Both the position numbers and the translations under genes were made by a program. Below, piece after piece: positions 1 through 9,644 of a DNA stretch of 64,000 nucleotides. The stretch is from contig CAZUXT010000012.1 of assembly GCA_964624145.1 (NCBI GenBank), positions 1 to 64,000 of the forward strand. Reading direction: 5' to 3'. Below the pieces are notes generated by a model. The model had not been told where the DNA came from and ran no database searches. It worked only from the letters and a program-made list of their open reading frames with translations. Each line of letters opens with the position of its first letter. The stretch's first letter is position 1. Source of the DNA: WJMT01 sp964624145. GTDB lineage: Bacteria; Acidobacteriota; Aminicenantia; Aminicenantales; Aminicenantaceae.

Positions 1-120
1 TGAAGTCATCCGGAGGCGAGCGGGCATGGTTCCTCGCAGAGGGGAGCGAGCCGAGAAATAAGCTGAGATTCCTCGCTGGGGAAGATCAGCGGGCTGAAGA
101 ACCAGCTTGCCTGATGAAAG
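1..120. other. GC-rich non-coding stretch, possibly a degenerate repeat
   Basis: I find no convincing gene here. The stretch is clearly richer in G and C than what follows and contains two inverted-looking segments built on 'TCCTCGC' and 'GCGAG' (about 30-50 and 68-82). This resembles dispersed intergenic repeats in other bacteria that carry a 'GAGGAATCTC' core, but the match is partial. It could also be the end of an upstream RNA or gene cut by the window edge. Confidence 0.2.
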
Positions 121-180
121 TTAGGAGTATAAGAATGAATGTGCATACATATTTTATGAATAATCAGGATCAGGAATTAT

Positions 181-209
181 TTGACAGAACATCCCTTAAA
201 GTGTAAATT
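181..209 (+). promoter_or_regulatory. Sigma-70-type promoter for the TPR protein
   Basis: TTGACA at 181-186, a 17-base spacer, and TAAATT at 204-209 directly preceded by TG. The predicted transcript would start near 216, about 95 bases before the ATG at 310. The assignment rests on the boxes only. Confidence 0.45.
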
Positions 210-309
210 TATCTGTACGATTTATTTCTAAAAAAACGTATTTGTAGAATGATTCATATAAAAAGCGCGTTAAGTGACATCATATATTTTTCACAAAAAA
301 GGAGGCACA

Positions 310-2157
310 ATGAATAAAAAAAGAGCACTCATAATTTTTAGCTTGATTCTTCTTGCTCTTCCGTCCTTCCTGTTTTCCCAGAACCAAGAAGGCCTGGAAG
401 CACAAGCACTAAATATCTTTAATAATTACAAAGATGGTGTCATAACTCTTAAATCAATCGGGGAAGACGGTAGCGTTATCTATAACGGAACAGGATTTGT
501 AATAGGAGAGAAGATCATTGCTACGAACTATCATCTGATAAGCATGGCTAAAAGCATTGAGGGCGCAACAGCTGATGGTAAAAGTATAAAAATCAAAGGT
601 ATTCTGGATTATGATAAAGAGACCAACATCGCACTACTGGAAATAAACAAAAAAATTCCCGTCCTATCCTTGGGAGAATTTGAGTCTCTTGAGTTCGGCA
701 GTAAGGTGTTTTTAATAGGAGCAAACCAGATCGGCCAGATCAGAGCCTATCCGGGAAAAATTATTAACATTGGAGAACCGCTTACCAATATTAAAGTCGC
801 TGATTCAAGCATCGATGCAGGAGATGAAGCAAGCGGAGGTCCTGTTTTTAATGAGAAAGGCCAAGTGGTAGGAATCATTTTTTATCCAGAAACTTCTTCC
901 TCAAAAGTCCTCGTTCCCATATCGGTTTTAAACAGGGTCAATAAAGATTCTGCCGAATTAAAAGTCAAAGATATGGAACCGGAAGACTATTTTTCAACTC
1001 TGGAAGGAGCTTATTTCACAGGGCACTCCTTTGCAGCTATCAACAATATGATCATAGCAGAAGACAATTTAAAAAAAGTAGCTGAATTAAAGCCGAATGA
1101 CCTGGAGACAAAAATGGTCCTGGCGGAAGTTCTCACTAAAGGAAGGGCTTTTGCTGAAGCTGCCTCTACTTATAAAAATATTACGGAAACGGATCCGGAA
1201 TCAGATGAAGCTTATCTGAAAATGGGGACGGTTTACATTGAAATGAGAAACTGGAAGGAGGCTATCCCGCCCTTAGAAAAAGCTGTAGAGCTCAATCCTG
1301 ATAATGCAGATGCCTATTATAATATTGGAGTCGCTTATGAAGAACTGAAAGATTATGAAAAAGCGATTGAAAACTACAAGAAGTATATTGAGTCTGAACC
1401 CCAAGACCTGAAAGACACCTATCTCCGGTTGGGAATCGGCCAACTGGAAGCGGAACAGTTTGAAGGAGCGGCTGATTCTTTAAAACATGCTGTAGAGCTC
1501 AATCCTGAAAATGATAATTTAAAATACAGACTGGCGGAAACCTATAAGAAAATCGGAAAGTATGAAGAGGCCTCTAGTATTTATCTCACTCTTGCTCAAA
1601 ACAACCCTGATAATGCCCAATTCTACTACAATATGATGGTCAGAATGTATGACGAAGCAAACATGCCTGATAAGGCCATTGAATCTGCTAAGAAGCTAAT
1701 CGAAGTTGAACCTAACAGTCCAGATGCCTACTACAATGTCGGCTATATGTATATGCGGCAGGATCGGTTCAATGAAGCCATACCTCTTTTTGAAAAAGCC
1801 ATTGAATTGGATCCTGAGTTGGAATATGCTTATATGAATCTCGCTGTCTGTCACTCAAGAATCAATCAATACACAAAATCAATAGAAGTATTAAAGGTCC
1901 TTACTGAAAAAAAACCGAACAATACAGATGCCTGGCTTTCCATAGCTGTTAACTATTTAAGAATGAAAAACTGGAGAGCTGCAATTTCTCCCTTAAGAAA
2001 AACAATAGAACTGGATCCTAAAAATTCTCAGGCTTATTACAACTTGGGAATCGCGTATCTGAACCTAAGAGACAATGATAACGCACGAAGGGTCTACCTG
2101 CAGTTAAAGGAGATCGATCCGAATATGGCGGCACGGCTCTTGAAATATTTCAGATAA
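310..2157 (+). CDS. Exported trypsin-like-domain protein with C-terminal TPR array
   Basis: 615 aa. The start at 310 has an AGGAGG-like site at 300-305 and opens a typical signal peptide (hydrophobic residues 6-22, SLILLALPSFLF). Residues about 35-225 have an HtrA-like chymotrypsin fold: His75 in ATNYH, Ser175 in EASGGP, but Asn106 (TNIALL) where HtrA proteases have the catalytic Asp. The glycine and asparagine of the usual GNSGGP are also replaced. From about residue 235 to the end there are about ten TPR repeats (A-Y-N-G-Y-A/P-pattern helices). A regulatory or scaffolding role in the periplasm is more likely than normal proteolysis, but residual activity cannot be excluded. It stands alone, upstream of the tRNA and proteostasis block. 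The fold assignment is firm; the function is inference. Confidence 0.8.
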   Translation: MNKKRALIIFSLILLALPSFLFSQNQEGLEAQALNIFNNYKDGVITLKSIGEDGSVIYNGTGFVIGEKIIATNYHLISMAKSIEGATADGKSIKIKGILDYDKETNIALLEINKKIPVLSLGEFESLEFGSKVFLIGANQIGQIRAYPGKIINIGEPLTNIKVADSSIDAGDEASGGPVFNEKGQVVGIIFYPETSSSKVLVPISVLNRVNKDSAELKVKDMEPEDYFSTLEGAYFTGHSFAAINNMIIAEDNLKKVAELKPNDLETKMVLAEVLTKGRAFAEAASTYKNITETDPESDEAYLKMGTVYIEMRNWKEAIPPLEKAVELNPDNADAYYNIGVAYEELKDYEKAIENYKKYIESEPQDLKDTYLRLGIGQLEAEQFEGAADSLKHAVELNPENDNLKYRLAETYKKIGKYEEASSIYLTLAQNNPDNAQFYYNMMVRMYDEANMPDKAIESAKKLIEVEPNSPDAYYNVGYMYMRQDRFNEAIPLFEKAIELDPELEYAYMNLAVCHSRINQYTKSIEVLKVLTEKKPNNTDAWLSIAVNYLRMKNWRAAISPLRKTIELDPKNSQAYYNLGIAYLNLRDNDNARRVYLQLKEIDPNMAARLLKYFR

Positions 2158-2326
2158 TCGAGCCTTAACTCACAGACACTATTGATTGTTTATCCGGTTC
2201 CTTCAATTGACAATGAGGCATTTATATGGTAAAAAAAAGTTTCAAAGTCAATTTACCCAGTAAATTTTTTTTATCCTCTTTTATATCTTAGGCATAAAGG
2301 ACATATATGTTTGTTGATGGAGAAGA

Positions 2327-2411
2327 GGGCAGGTGGCGAAATTGGCATACGCACTAGGCTTAGGACCTAGTTCCTGATAAAGGAGTGCGGGTTCGAGTCC
2401 CGCTCTGCCCA
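2327..2411 (+). tRNA. tRNA-Leu (anticodon UAG)
   Basis: An 85-base class II tRNA. The acceptor stem pairs GGGCAGG (2327-2333) with TCTGCCC (2404-2410), with A2411 as discriminator. The anticodon stem is CTAGG/CCTAG around the loop CTTAGGA, giving anticodon TAG. A long variable arm follows, then the T arm GCGGG-TTCGAGT-CCCGC. CCA is not encoded. The trigger factor gene begins 29 bases after the discriminator base. Confidence 0.95.
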
Positions 2412-2440
2412 TTTATACATTCAATAAAAACAGAATTCAA

Positions 2441-3718
2441 ATGAAAAAAGAACAAAATAAGAAAATAAAGCCAAACAGTTGTCAAAGAGAAATGGAAGTG
2501 ACCATTTCTGAGAACAAAATCAAAAAGAAATATAAGGAATCTCTGGATTATTTTGCGGGCAGAGCAAAAATAAAAGGTTTCCGTAAAGGGAAAGCTCCCA
2601 TAAACCTTGTTAAACAGATGTATCAAGATGACATAAAGTCTTCAGTTATAAATGATCTGGCCCCTAAAGCCATACATGAGACACTATCGAAAGAAAATAT
2701 CTTTCCTGTTGCTTCTCCTGTCATAACAGATCTTGATTTTCAGGAAGGTAAACCTCTTAGGCTGAAAGTGACATATGAAGTATGGCCGGAGTTCGATCTT
2801 TCAAAATACAAAAACGTAAAAGTCAAAAAGGAAAATAATAGCGTTTCAAAAAAAGATATAAATGAGTCTCTGGAAAACCTGCGCGAAAAATCCGCCAAAT
2901 ATAGCCCTGTTGAAAACAGAGAAGCCAGAAAAGATGATTATGTTCTCACAGAAATCAAAGGAATGGATTTTGATTCCAAAAAAATGCTTCCCACTGAAAA
3001 AACCATTGTTATGGTAGGCCATGCTGATAATGAAAAATCTTTAAACGAAGCTCTAACGGGGATGCAGACAGGTGAGGAGAAAGACTTCACTATTAATTAT
3101 AAAAAGGAACATAAAAATAAAAGACTTGCTGGAAAAAATATCAAATACACAGTGAAGGTTCTCTCTATTAAAGAAAAATCACTTCCAGAGCTCAATGATG
3201 ATTTTGCTAAAGATTTTGGAGAATTCAAAGACATGGATTCCCTGAAAAATGAAATAGAAAAAGAACTGACTGCCTCTAGAGAAAATATTTCAAAACAAAA
3301 ATTAACCGATGGGATCATAAAAGAAATATCAGATAATGTTGATTTTGACCTTCCGGAGTCAATCGTTGACCAAGAAACAATGTCGAATATCCAAAAAGTT
3401 TTATCTTCCTTACAAAGAAGACAGCAAAGCCTGAACAAAGAAGAAATGGATAAAATAAAAAAGGAAGCGAGAGAAAGAGCAAGGAAATCTATAAAAAATC
3501 ATCTGATTTTAAATAAAATAGCTGAAAAAGAGAATATAGAGATATCTGATAAAGAACTTGAAGAAGAGTACAAGTCACTGGCCAAAGCAAACAATGTGCC
3601 TTTGGTGAGAATCAAAGAATATATAAAACAGGAAGACAGGAAGGAAAACTTGATGCAAAATATGCTGCTGAGAAAGACAGTTGACTTTTTAGTCGATAAT
3701 GCTAGAATAGAAGGGTAA
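2441..3718 (+). CDS. tig: Trigger factor, ribosome-associated chaperone
   Basis: 425 aa, the usual family length. The N-terminal ribosome-binding domain has the signature GFRKGKAP at about residues 46-53. A degenerate FKBP-type PPIase domain lies at about 160-245, and a helical C-terminal chaperone domain follows. The protein binds nascent chains at the ribosome exit tunnel. No clear Shine-Dalgarno site precedes the ATG, and the gene lies 29 bases after tRNA-Leu, so read-through from the tRNA promoter is possible. It is followed by clpP after 8 bases, clpX and lon, the classical bacterial order. The protein is very Lys-rich. Confidence 0.95.
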   Translation: MKKEQNKKIKPNSCQREMEVTISENKIKKKYKESLDYFAGRAKIKGFRKGKAPINLVKQMYQDDIKSSVINDLAPKAIHETLSKENIFPVASPVITDLDFQEGKPLRLKVTYEVWPEFDLSKYKNVKVKKENNSVSKKDINESLENLREKSAKYSPVENREARKDDYVLTEIKGMDFDSKKMLPTEKTIVMVGHADNEKSLNEALTGMQTGEEKDFTINYKKEHKNKRLAGKNIKYTVKVLSIKEKSLPELNDDFAKDFGEFKDMDSLKNEIEKELTASRENISKQKLTDGIIKEISDNVDFDLPESIVDQETMSNIQKVLSSLQRRQQSLNKEEMDKIKKEARERARKSIKNHLILNKIAEKENIEISDKELEEEYKSLAKANNVPLVRIKEYIKQEDRKENLMQNMLLRKTVDFLVDNARIEG

Positions 3719-3726
3719 CATTCTCA

Positions 3727-4320
3727 ATGATACAAATCCCCTTTATTGTCGATAAAGAAGGAAAAAACGAACGCGCTTATGATATTTACTCACGCTTGCT
3801 CAAAGATAATATCGTTTTCATTGGGTCTGAGATAAATGATGAAGTGGCAAATTCAGTTATCGCTCAACTGCTTTATCTTGAAGCAAAAAACACGGAAGGT
3901 GATATTTCAGTATACATTAACTCACCCGGAGGCAGCATCACTTCAGGTTTAGGAATATATGACACCATGCAGTATATCAACTCAGAAATATCAACGATAT
4001 GTGTAGGCCAAGCCTCTTCCATGGCCGCAGTTTTGCTTGCAGCAGGCACAAAAAACAAAAGGTTCGCCCTTCCTAATTCCCGGATTATCATCCATCAACC
4101 CTTAGGTGGATTCAGCGGTCAGGCGACGGACATCGCTATACAGGCAAAGGAGATTCTAAGAATCAGGGAGAATATAAATCAAATCTTGGTCAAACACACT
4201 CATCAACCAAAAAAAAGAATTGAAGAAGATATTGAGAGAGACTTTATAATGACACCAAAACAGGCTAAGGAATACGGCATTATAGACAGTATCGTTTCTT
4301 CAAAAAAGCAAAAAAAATAA
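3727..4320 (+). CDS. clpP: ATP-dependent Clp protease proteolytic subunit
   Basis: 197 aa, S14 serine peptidase. The catalytic triad is Ser98 (GQASSMAA), His123 (IIIHQPLGG) and Asp172 (ERDFIMT), at the standard spacing. The N-terminus begins IPFIVDKEGKNERAYDIYSRLL, and only a very short propeptide is possible. It forms the barrel protease that degrades substrates unfolded by ClpX, whose gene follows after 45 bases. Cytoplasmic. It sits between tig and clpX, as in most bacteria. Confidence 0.97.
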   Translation: MIQIPFIVDKEGKNERAYDIYSRLLKDNIVFIGSEINDEVANSVIAQLLYLEAKNTEGDISVYINSPGGSITSGLGIYDTMQYINSEISTICVGQASSMAAVLLAAGTKNKRFALPNSRIIIHQPLGGFSGQATDIAIQAKEILRIRENINQILVKHTHQPKKRIEEDIERDFIMTPKQAKEYGIIDSIVSSKKQKK

Positions 4321-4365
4321 CAAAAAGGCTTATTATCTGAACTCTAATTAAAAAAGAGAAACAAT

Positions 4366-5604
4366 ATGAGCGAGAGTAAGAGCAAAATAGCCAGATGCAA
4401 CTTCTGCAACCGGCATCAAGGCCTGGTAAATAAACTCATTGCAGGGCCTAACGGTGTTTATATATGCGATAACTGTGTCAGGGTCGCTCATTCCATTATA
4501 TTTTCGGAAAAACAACAAAAAGAAGAAAAAACGCCTAAATTTTTAACTCCATCCGAAATTAAAGAGGCCCTGGATCAGTATATCATCAGCCAGGACGACG
4601 CAAAAAAGAAAATCGCCGTCTCTGTGTACAACCATTACAAACGCATCAATTTCAAGTACCAAAAGGATGATGTGGAAATCTTAAAAAGCAATATACTTTT
4701 CATAGGTCCCACCGGCACCGGAAAGACGCTCATGGCTCAATCTCTTGCAAAGATTCTATCCGTACCTTTTGCTATTTCAGATGCCACTACACTAACAGAA
4801 GCAGGATATGTCGGAGAAGATGTTGAAAATATAGTTCTCAAGCTGTTCCACGCTTCTAATGGAGATATAGAAAAAACCAGAAAAGGTATCATTTATATTG
4901 ACGAAATAGATAAAATAGGAAGAAAGGCTGATAGCCCTTCCATAACCAGGGATGTCTCTGGAGAAGGGGTTCAGCAGGCCCTTCTTAAAATCATAGAAGG
5001 TACAACAGCCAATGTTCCTCCCATGGGAGGAAGAAAGCATCCACAGCAGAAGTATATCCCCATAGATACGACAAACATCCTCTTTATCATGGGAGGAACC
5101 TTTAACGGACTGGATGACATTATACGGGAAAGAATAGGCAAATCTTCAGTGGGCTTCAAACATGAATCCCCTGATAAAACAACTGAAGAACAGCAGGAAA
5201 TTTTTGGAAATCTGATCCCCCAAGACCTCATCAGATTCGGATTGATCCCAGAACTTGTCGGAAGGATTCCTATTATCTCCATATTTTCCGACCTTGCAGA
5301 GGAAGACCTTGTTAACATCCTCACCAAACCAAAAAATGCTATTATAAAGCAATATCAAAAATTGTTTGATATGGAAGATGTGAAACTCCTATTCACAAAA
5401 GGGGCTTTGAAGAGTGTCGCAAAAAAATCCATTAAGTATAAATTGGGGGCCAGAGGGCTGAGAAGCATTATAGAAGAGCTGATGCTGGACATCATGTTTC
5501 ATCTGCCATCTCTGGATAAGCCGGAACAGATAAAAGTGACCAAAAAAATGATTGAAAACAACATCCTGGAATATCATAAACTCAAGAAAGCAGTCGGAGC
5601 ATAA
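4366..5604 (+). CDS. clpX: ClpX unfoldase, ATP-binding subunit of ClpXP
   Basis: 412 aa. The N-terminal C4 zinc-binding domain is RCNFC with CDNC about 18 residues later (C-x2-C-x18-C-x2-C). The AAA+ domain has Walker A GPTGTGKT (about residue 113), the pore-loop region GYVGEDVE, Walker B IIYIDEID, the GGRKHP loop and sensor-2 GARGLR near the C-terminus. It recognises, unfolds and feeds substrates into ClpP. It is separated from lon by only 2 bases, so the two are surely co-transcribed and may be translationally coupled. Confidence 0.97.
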   Translation: MSESKSKIARCNFCNRHQGLVNKLIAGPNGVYICDNCVRVAHSIIFSEKQQKEEKTPKFLTPSEIKEALDQYIISQDDAKKKIAVSVYNHYKRINFKYQKDDVEILKSNILFIGPTGTGKTLMAQSLAKILSVPFAISDATTLTEAGYVGEDVENIVLKLFHASNGDIEKTRKGIIYIDEIDKIGRKADSPSITRDVSGEGVQQALLKIIEGTTANVPPMGGRKHPQQKYIPIDTTNILFIMGGTFNGLDDIIRERIGKSSVGFKHESPDKTTEEQQEIFGNLIPQDLIRFGLIPELVGRIPIISIFSDLAEEDLVNILTKPKNAIIKQYQKLFDMEDVKLLFTKGALKSVAKKSIKYKLGARGLRSIIEELMLDIMFHLPSLDKPEQIKVTKKMIENNILEYHKLKKAVGA

Positions 5605-5606
5605 AT

Positions 5607-8030
5607 ATGCAAAATAACGAAGAAAACAAGGACTTGAAAAAGCTGCCGTTAATACCACTAAGAGATCTTGTGGTGTTTCCGTCTACTTTAGTTCCTTTCA
5701 TCATAGGACGCAATTCATCAGCAACTGCCTTAGAAAAAGCCTCTTCTGATGAAAAACTTCTCTTCCTTGCAACACAATTGGATGCATCTCTGAATGACCC
5801 CCAGCCCACGGATATCTATTCCATAGGAGTTCTGGCTAAAATCATCCGTGTTGTTAAAATAGACGATAAAAATTTAAAAGTCATAGTGGAAGGAAAAAAG
5901 AGAGCCAGAATCATAGAATACACGAAATCCTATCCGTACTATGAAGTCCTTGCAAAAGAGATCAAGCAAACAAAAATAAGTGACGATGAATCGTTAGATG
6001 AATCTTTAAAAAGAGTCTTAAGCCTGTTTGAAGACTATCTAAAACTAACCAAGCATAGCAATTTTGACTCGATAATCCCTGCGTTAAGAGAGAACACACC
6101 GGAGAGGATATCAGATATCATCGCTTCTCATCTGCAGATCAATATGGATGAGAAGCAGAACTTGCTGGAGACCATAAATCCTCTTGAAAGAATCAGACGA
6201 TTGAACTTTGTTATTGAAAGCGAAATACTCAAAATTCATACAAAAATGAGAAAAGACGGAAAATCCTCCAGCAAAAAAGGAAAATTTTTCCCTGATAAAG
6301 GTCAAAAAATATTCACGACCAGCATGAGCCAAAAAAAAGACAGGAAAGCAAACGAGATTGAAGAATTAAGGAATAAAGTAGAGAAAGCCAAAATGCCGAA
6401 AGCGGCTGAAGAAAAAGCTCTTGAAGAAATCGAACGATTGGAAGTAATGCCGCCGATGTCTGCAGAAGCGACAGTGAGCCGGAATTATCTTGACTGGATC
6501 ATATCACTTCCGTGGAATAAAAAGTCAAGAGAAAAGAGGGATATAAAAGAAGCAGAGAAAATACTGGATGAAGACCATTATGGTTTAGATAAAGTCAAGG
6601 AAAGAATCCTTGAATATTTATCCCTCCGTCAGCTGGTAAAAAATCCGAAAGGAGTCATTTTGGGATTAGTGGGGCCTCCGGGAGTAGGGAAAAGTTCTCT
6701 GGGAAAATCGATTGCAAGGGCAACCGGACGTAAGTTTGTTAGATTATCCCTAGGTGGAGTGAGAGATGAGGCTGAAATAAGAGGACACCGAAGAACCTAT
6801 ATCGGAGCCTATCCAGGCAGAATGATCCAGATGATTAAAAAAGCCGGGACCAAAAATCCCGTCTTTCTTTTGGATGAGGTCGATAAGATGAGCGTTGATT
6901 TCAGGGGAGATCCCTCTTCAGCTCTTATGGAAGTGCTTGATCCGGAACAAAACAGTACGTTTCTGGATCATTACATTGATACAGAGTTTGACCTCTCTCA
7001 TGTGATGTTCATTGTAACGGCTAATGTGCTTAAGACGATTCCGGATCCATTGATTGACCGCATGGAAATCATTCGTATCCCTGGATATACGGAAGAGGAA
7101 AAACTGCAGATAGGAAAGAGATTTTTACTTCCCAAACAGTTAAAATCTCATGGGCTTGACAAATCGAATATTAAAATTTCTGATGCAACCTTAAAGAAAC
7201 TCATCAATGATTATACCAGAGAAGCCGGCGTCAGAAATCTCGAAAGAGAGCTGACTTCTTTGTGCCGAAAAACCGTTAAGAAGGTGGTGGCAAAAGGAAA
7301 AGACCACAGCGAGTATATACCACCAAAAAAGCTCGAACAATACCTTGGGATCCCCCGATACAGGCGTTCAGGAATAGACAAAAAAGATGAAATCGGAGTC
7401 GCTATAGGAATGGCCTGGACAGAATTCGGTGGAGAACTTTTAACATTTGAGGTCACTAAAGTTCATGGAAAAGGAAATTTCACTTATACAGGCCAGCTTG
7501 GAGAAATCATGCAGGAATCCGCTCAGGCTGCGTTCAGTTATGTCAAGGGAAAAATGTATGAATTAAACATTGCTAAAGACCTTCATAAAAAATTCGATAT
7601 CCATATTCACGTTCCTGAGGCTTCCACACCAAAAGAAGGCCCATCCGCTGGAATCACACTGGCTACTTCCATCATCTCTCTTTTAACCGAGAACCCTGTA
7701 AGCAAAAGAGTAGCTATGAGCGGGGAACTGACTTTAAAGGGAAAAGTACTTCCTGTCGGAGGAGTCAAGGAAAAACTCCTGGCAGCACACAGAGAAGGAA
7801 TTAAGGAAGCTATTCTTCCCCTTGATAATATGTGTGATTTAAAGGACCTTCCCAAAAAAATAAAAAAAGCCATGAAAATCCATTTTGTTGAAACAATGGA
7901 CGAGGTTTTAAAAATCGCATTAACAAAAAAGATTTCTTTTGAAAAAGATGACAAAAAGAATATCTCAATGAGATCTGATATCAATGATAATAAAGATAAA
8001 GAATCTCAGGATTCATCTATAACTCATTGA
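5607..8030 (+). CDS. lon: Lon ATP-dependent serine protease
   Basis: 807 aa. The N-terminal LON substrate-binding domain covers about residues 10-205, beginning LPLIPLRDLVVFPSTLVPF. The AAA+ domain has Walker A GPPGVGKSS and Walker B VFLLDEVDK. The C-terminal S16 peptidase domain carries the catalytic dyad Ser680 (GPSAGI) and Lys723 (GGVKEKL, second Lys). It degrades misfolded and regulatory proteins in the cytoplasm. The C-terminal 30 residues after the protease domain are charged and Asp/Lys-rich, an extra tail compared with E. coli Lon. It is the last gene of the tight tig-clpP-clpX-lon block. Confidence 0.97.
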   Translation: MQNNEENKDLKKLPLIPLRDLVVFPSTLVPFIIGRNSSATALEKASSDEKLLFLATQLDASLNDPQPTDIYSIGVLAKIIRVVKIDDKNLKVIVEGKKRARIIEYTKSYPYYEVLAKEIKQTKISDDESLDESLKRVLSLFEDYLKLTKHSNFDSIIPALRENTPERISDIIASHLQINMDEKQNLLETINPLERIRRLNFVIESEILKIHTKMRKDGKSSSKKGKFFPDKGQKIFTTSMSQKKDRKANEIEELRNKVEKAKMPKAAEEKALEEIERLEVMPPMSAEATVSRNYLDWIISLPWNKKSREKRDIKEAEKILDEDHYGLDKVKERILEYLSLRQLVKNPKGVILGLVGPPGVGKSSLGKSIARATGRKFVRLSLGGVRDEAEIRGHRRTYIGAYPGRMIQMIKKAGTKNPVFLLDEVDKMSVDFRGDPSSALMEVLDPEQNSTFLDHYIDTEFDLSHVMFIVTANVLKTIPDPLIDRMEIIRIPGYTEEEKLQIGKRFLLPKQLKSHGLDKSNIKISDATLKKLINDYTREAGVRNLERELTSLCRKTVKKVVAKGKDHSEYIPPKKLEQYLGIPRYRRSGIDKKDEIGVAIGMAWTEFGGELLTFEVTKVHGKGNFTYTGQLGEIMQESAQAAFSYVKGKMYELNIAKDLHKKFDIHIHVPEASTPKEGPSAGITLATSIISLLTENPVSKRVAMSGELTLKGKVLPVGGVKEKLLAAHREGIKEAILPLDNMCDLKDLPKKIKKAMKIHFVETMDEVLKIALTKKISFEKDDKKNISMRSDINDNKDKESQDSSITH

Positions 8031-8087
8031 TTTATTATCATTTAGAGCTATTTCTTATTTCAAATATTAATTTATGAGGTAAAAAAA

Positions 8088-9368
8088 ATGAAAGAGTTCA
8101 ATATTGCTGAACTAGAAAAACTGAAAAAAGAAAAATTAACTTCCATCGCCACAGATTTAGAAATTTCAGACGAAGATATTAAAAAGCTCAAAAAGCAAAC
8201 GCTGATCTTCAAGATACTAGAAGCACAGGCCAAAAAAAATGGCCTCTTGTTTTCAGAAGGTGTCCTTGAATGTCTCAATGATGGATTTGGATTTCTCAGA
8301 GCCCCGGAATTCAGTTATCTCCCGAGCCAGGATGACATCTATGTTTCCCCTTCACAGATCAGAAAATTTAAGCTGAGAACAGGTGATACCATCTCCGGAG
8401 TCGTCAGGCCTCCTAAAAAAGGAGAAAAGTATTTCGCTCTGATCAAGATCGAAGCCATAAACTTCAAGCACCATGATGAAATCATCGAAGCCCGCAGAAA
8501 TGTTCAATTTGACAACCTGACTCCTTTGTATCCTTTTGAAAAATTCAACCTTGAAGACGGACATCCCAAAAACCTGAATGCCAGAATCATGGACCTTCTC
8601 ACCCCTATAGGAAAAGGGCAGAGAGGACTTATCGTTTCGCCTCCCAGGGCAGGGAAGACCACTCTTCTCAAGACCATTGCTCAGTCGATTGAAAAGAACC
8701 ATCCTGAAGTCATTCTCATTGTTTTACTGGTTGCTGAAAGGCCAGAAGAAGTTACCGATTTCCAAAGAAGCATAATAGGGGAAGTCGTGGCCTCCACATT
8801 TGACGAACCACCCCAAAGAAACGCTCAGGTATCCAACATCGTGCTGGAAAAAGCGAAACGACTGGTCGAAACAAAAAAAGACGTGATTATTCTGCTCGAC
8901 AGCATCACAAGACTGGCCAGGGCACACAATGCCATTATTCCTCCCTCAGGAAAAGTCCTGTCAGGCGGAATTGATGCGAACGCTCTCAATAGACCTAAAA
9001 AGTTTTTTGGCTCAGCCCGAAAAATTGAAGAGGGGGGAAGCCTTACCATCATGGCTACGGCCCTTGTGGATACAGGAAGCCGCATGGATGAAGTCATTTT
9101 TGAAGAGTTTAAGGGAACCGGTAATATGGAAATCAATTTAGACCGGAGACTGGTGAACAAAAGACTGTTCCCGGCCATTGATATCAACATTTCCGGAACC
9201 AGAAAGGAAGAGCTTCTTATCTCTGAGGAGGACCTCAATAGAATATGGGTCCTCAGAAAAGTATTGAGCCAACTTTCAGAAGTTGAAGCCATGGAGTTAT
9301 TGACAGAGAAAATCGGTAAAACAAAAACAAACGCAGATTTTCTCAACGCCATGAGCAAAGGACTTTAA
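8088..9368 (+). CDS. rho: Transcription termination factor Rho
   Basis: 426 aa. The N-terminal Rho domain (helices about 1-45) is followed by the cold-shock-like RNA-binding OB fold (about 50-125, GFGFLRAP). The RecA-type ATPase has Walker A PRAGKTTLL and the conserved TRLARAHN and GSLTIMATAL segments. It is a hexameric RNA helicase that releases RNA polymerase. The Shine-Dalgarno site is GAGGT just before the ATG. The 57-base gap after lon leaves open whether it belongs to the same operon. Confidence 0.97.
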   Translation: MKEFNIAELEKLKKEKLTSIATDLEISDEDIKKLKKQTLIFKILEAQAKKNGLLFSEGVLECLNDGFGFLRAPEFSYLPSQDDIYVSPSQIRKFKLRTGDTISGVVRPPKKGEKYFALIKIEAINFKHHDEIIEARRNVQFDNLTPLYPFEKFNLEDGHPKNLNARIMDLLTPIGKGQRGLIVSPPRAGKTTLLKTIAQSIEKNHPEVILIVLLVAERPEEVTDFQRSIIGEVVASTFDEPPQRNAQVSNIVLEKAKRLVETKKDVIILLDSITRLARAHNAIIPPSGKVLSGGIDANALNRPKKFFGSARKIEEGGSLTIMATALVDTGSRMDEVIFEEFKGTGNMEINLDRRLVNKRLFPAIDINISGTRKEELLISEEDLNRIWVLRKVLSQLSEVEAMELLTEKIGKTKTNADFLNAMSKGL

Positions 9369-9644
9369 TCATCACTTAACAAATTTTTATAACTTCTCCT
9401 CAAATCAAAAAAAATTTATTTGAATCTTACTGAGATCAAGCATGATCTCTCTCTACTTCTGTCTTTTCTGCTTTTGGAGAGAGAAAACTTAACAAAGGAT
9501 GAAAAATTATTTCTAATTATGTATAATGACCAGTCATTATAATGTTTTAATAAATCATCGAAGGATCACCCTGTGATCAGCCGAATCCTTGATGAAAGGA
9601 TGAGGATCAGAGGTTGATTCCGATCAAAAAAGGAGGATTTGGAT
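9369..9644. other. Intergenic region between rho and the dehydrogenase operon
   Basis: 276 bases without a gene. It holds an AT-rich inverted repeat (TCAAAT at 9400-9405 with ATTTGA at 9418-9423), a TC/GA stem (9446-9453 with 9477-9484), an operator-like palindrome at 9522-9541, and several overlapping GATC/GGAT inverted repeats between 9555 and 9625 (for example GATCAC/GTGATC at 9564-9578) that could form leader structures. The dehydrogenase ribosome binding site AGGAGG lies at 9631-9636. Confidence 0.5.
9522..9541. promoter_or_regulatory. Palindromic operator-like site upstream of pruA
   Basis: TATAATGACCAGTCATTATA: two 9-base arms that are exact reverse complements around a CA centre. The ATGAC-x2-GTCAT core is typical of sites bound by TetR-family repressors that control amino- or fatty-acid catabolism. 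It also overlaps a possible -10 box (TATAAT at 9538-9543). No regulator gene is adjacent, so the partner would be encoded elsewhere. Confidence 0.5.

Noticed and set aside
2207..2230. TTGACA with TATATG as a tRNA promoter
   Set aside because: The spacing between the boxes is only 10-12 bases, too short for a promoter.
2360..2626. Minus-strand open frame overlapping tRNA-Leu and the start of tig
   Set aside because: It covers a well-formed tRNA and the conserved trigger factor N-terminus; the frame is a by-product of these.
9446..9484. TC/GA inverted repeat after rho as an intrinsic terminator
   Set aside because: The loop is over 20 bases and there is no T run after the stem.
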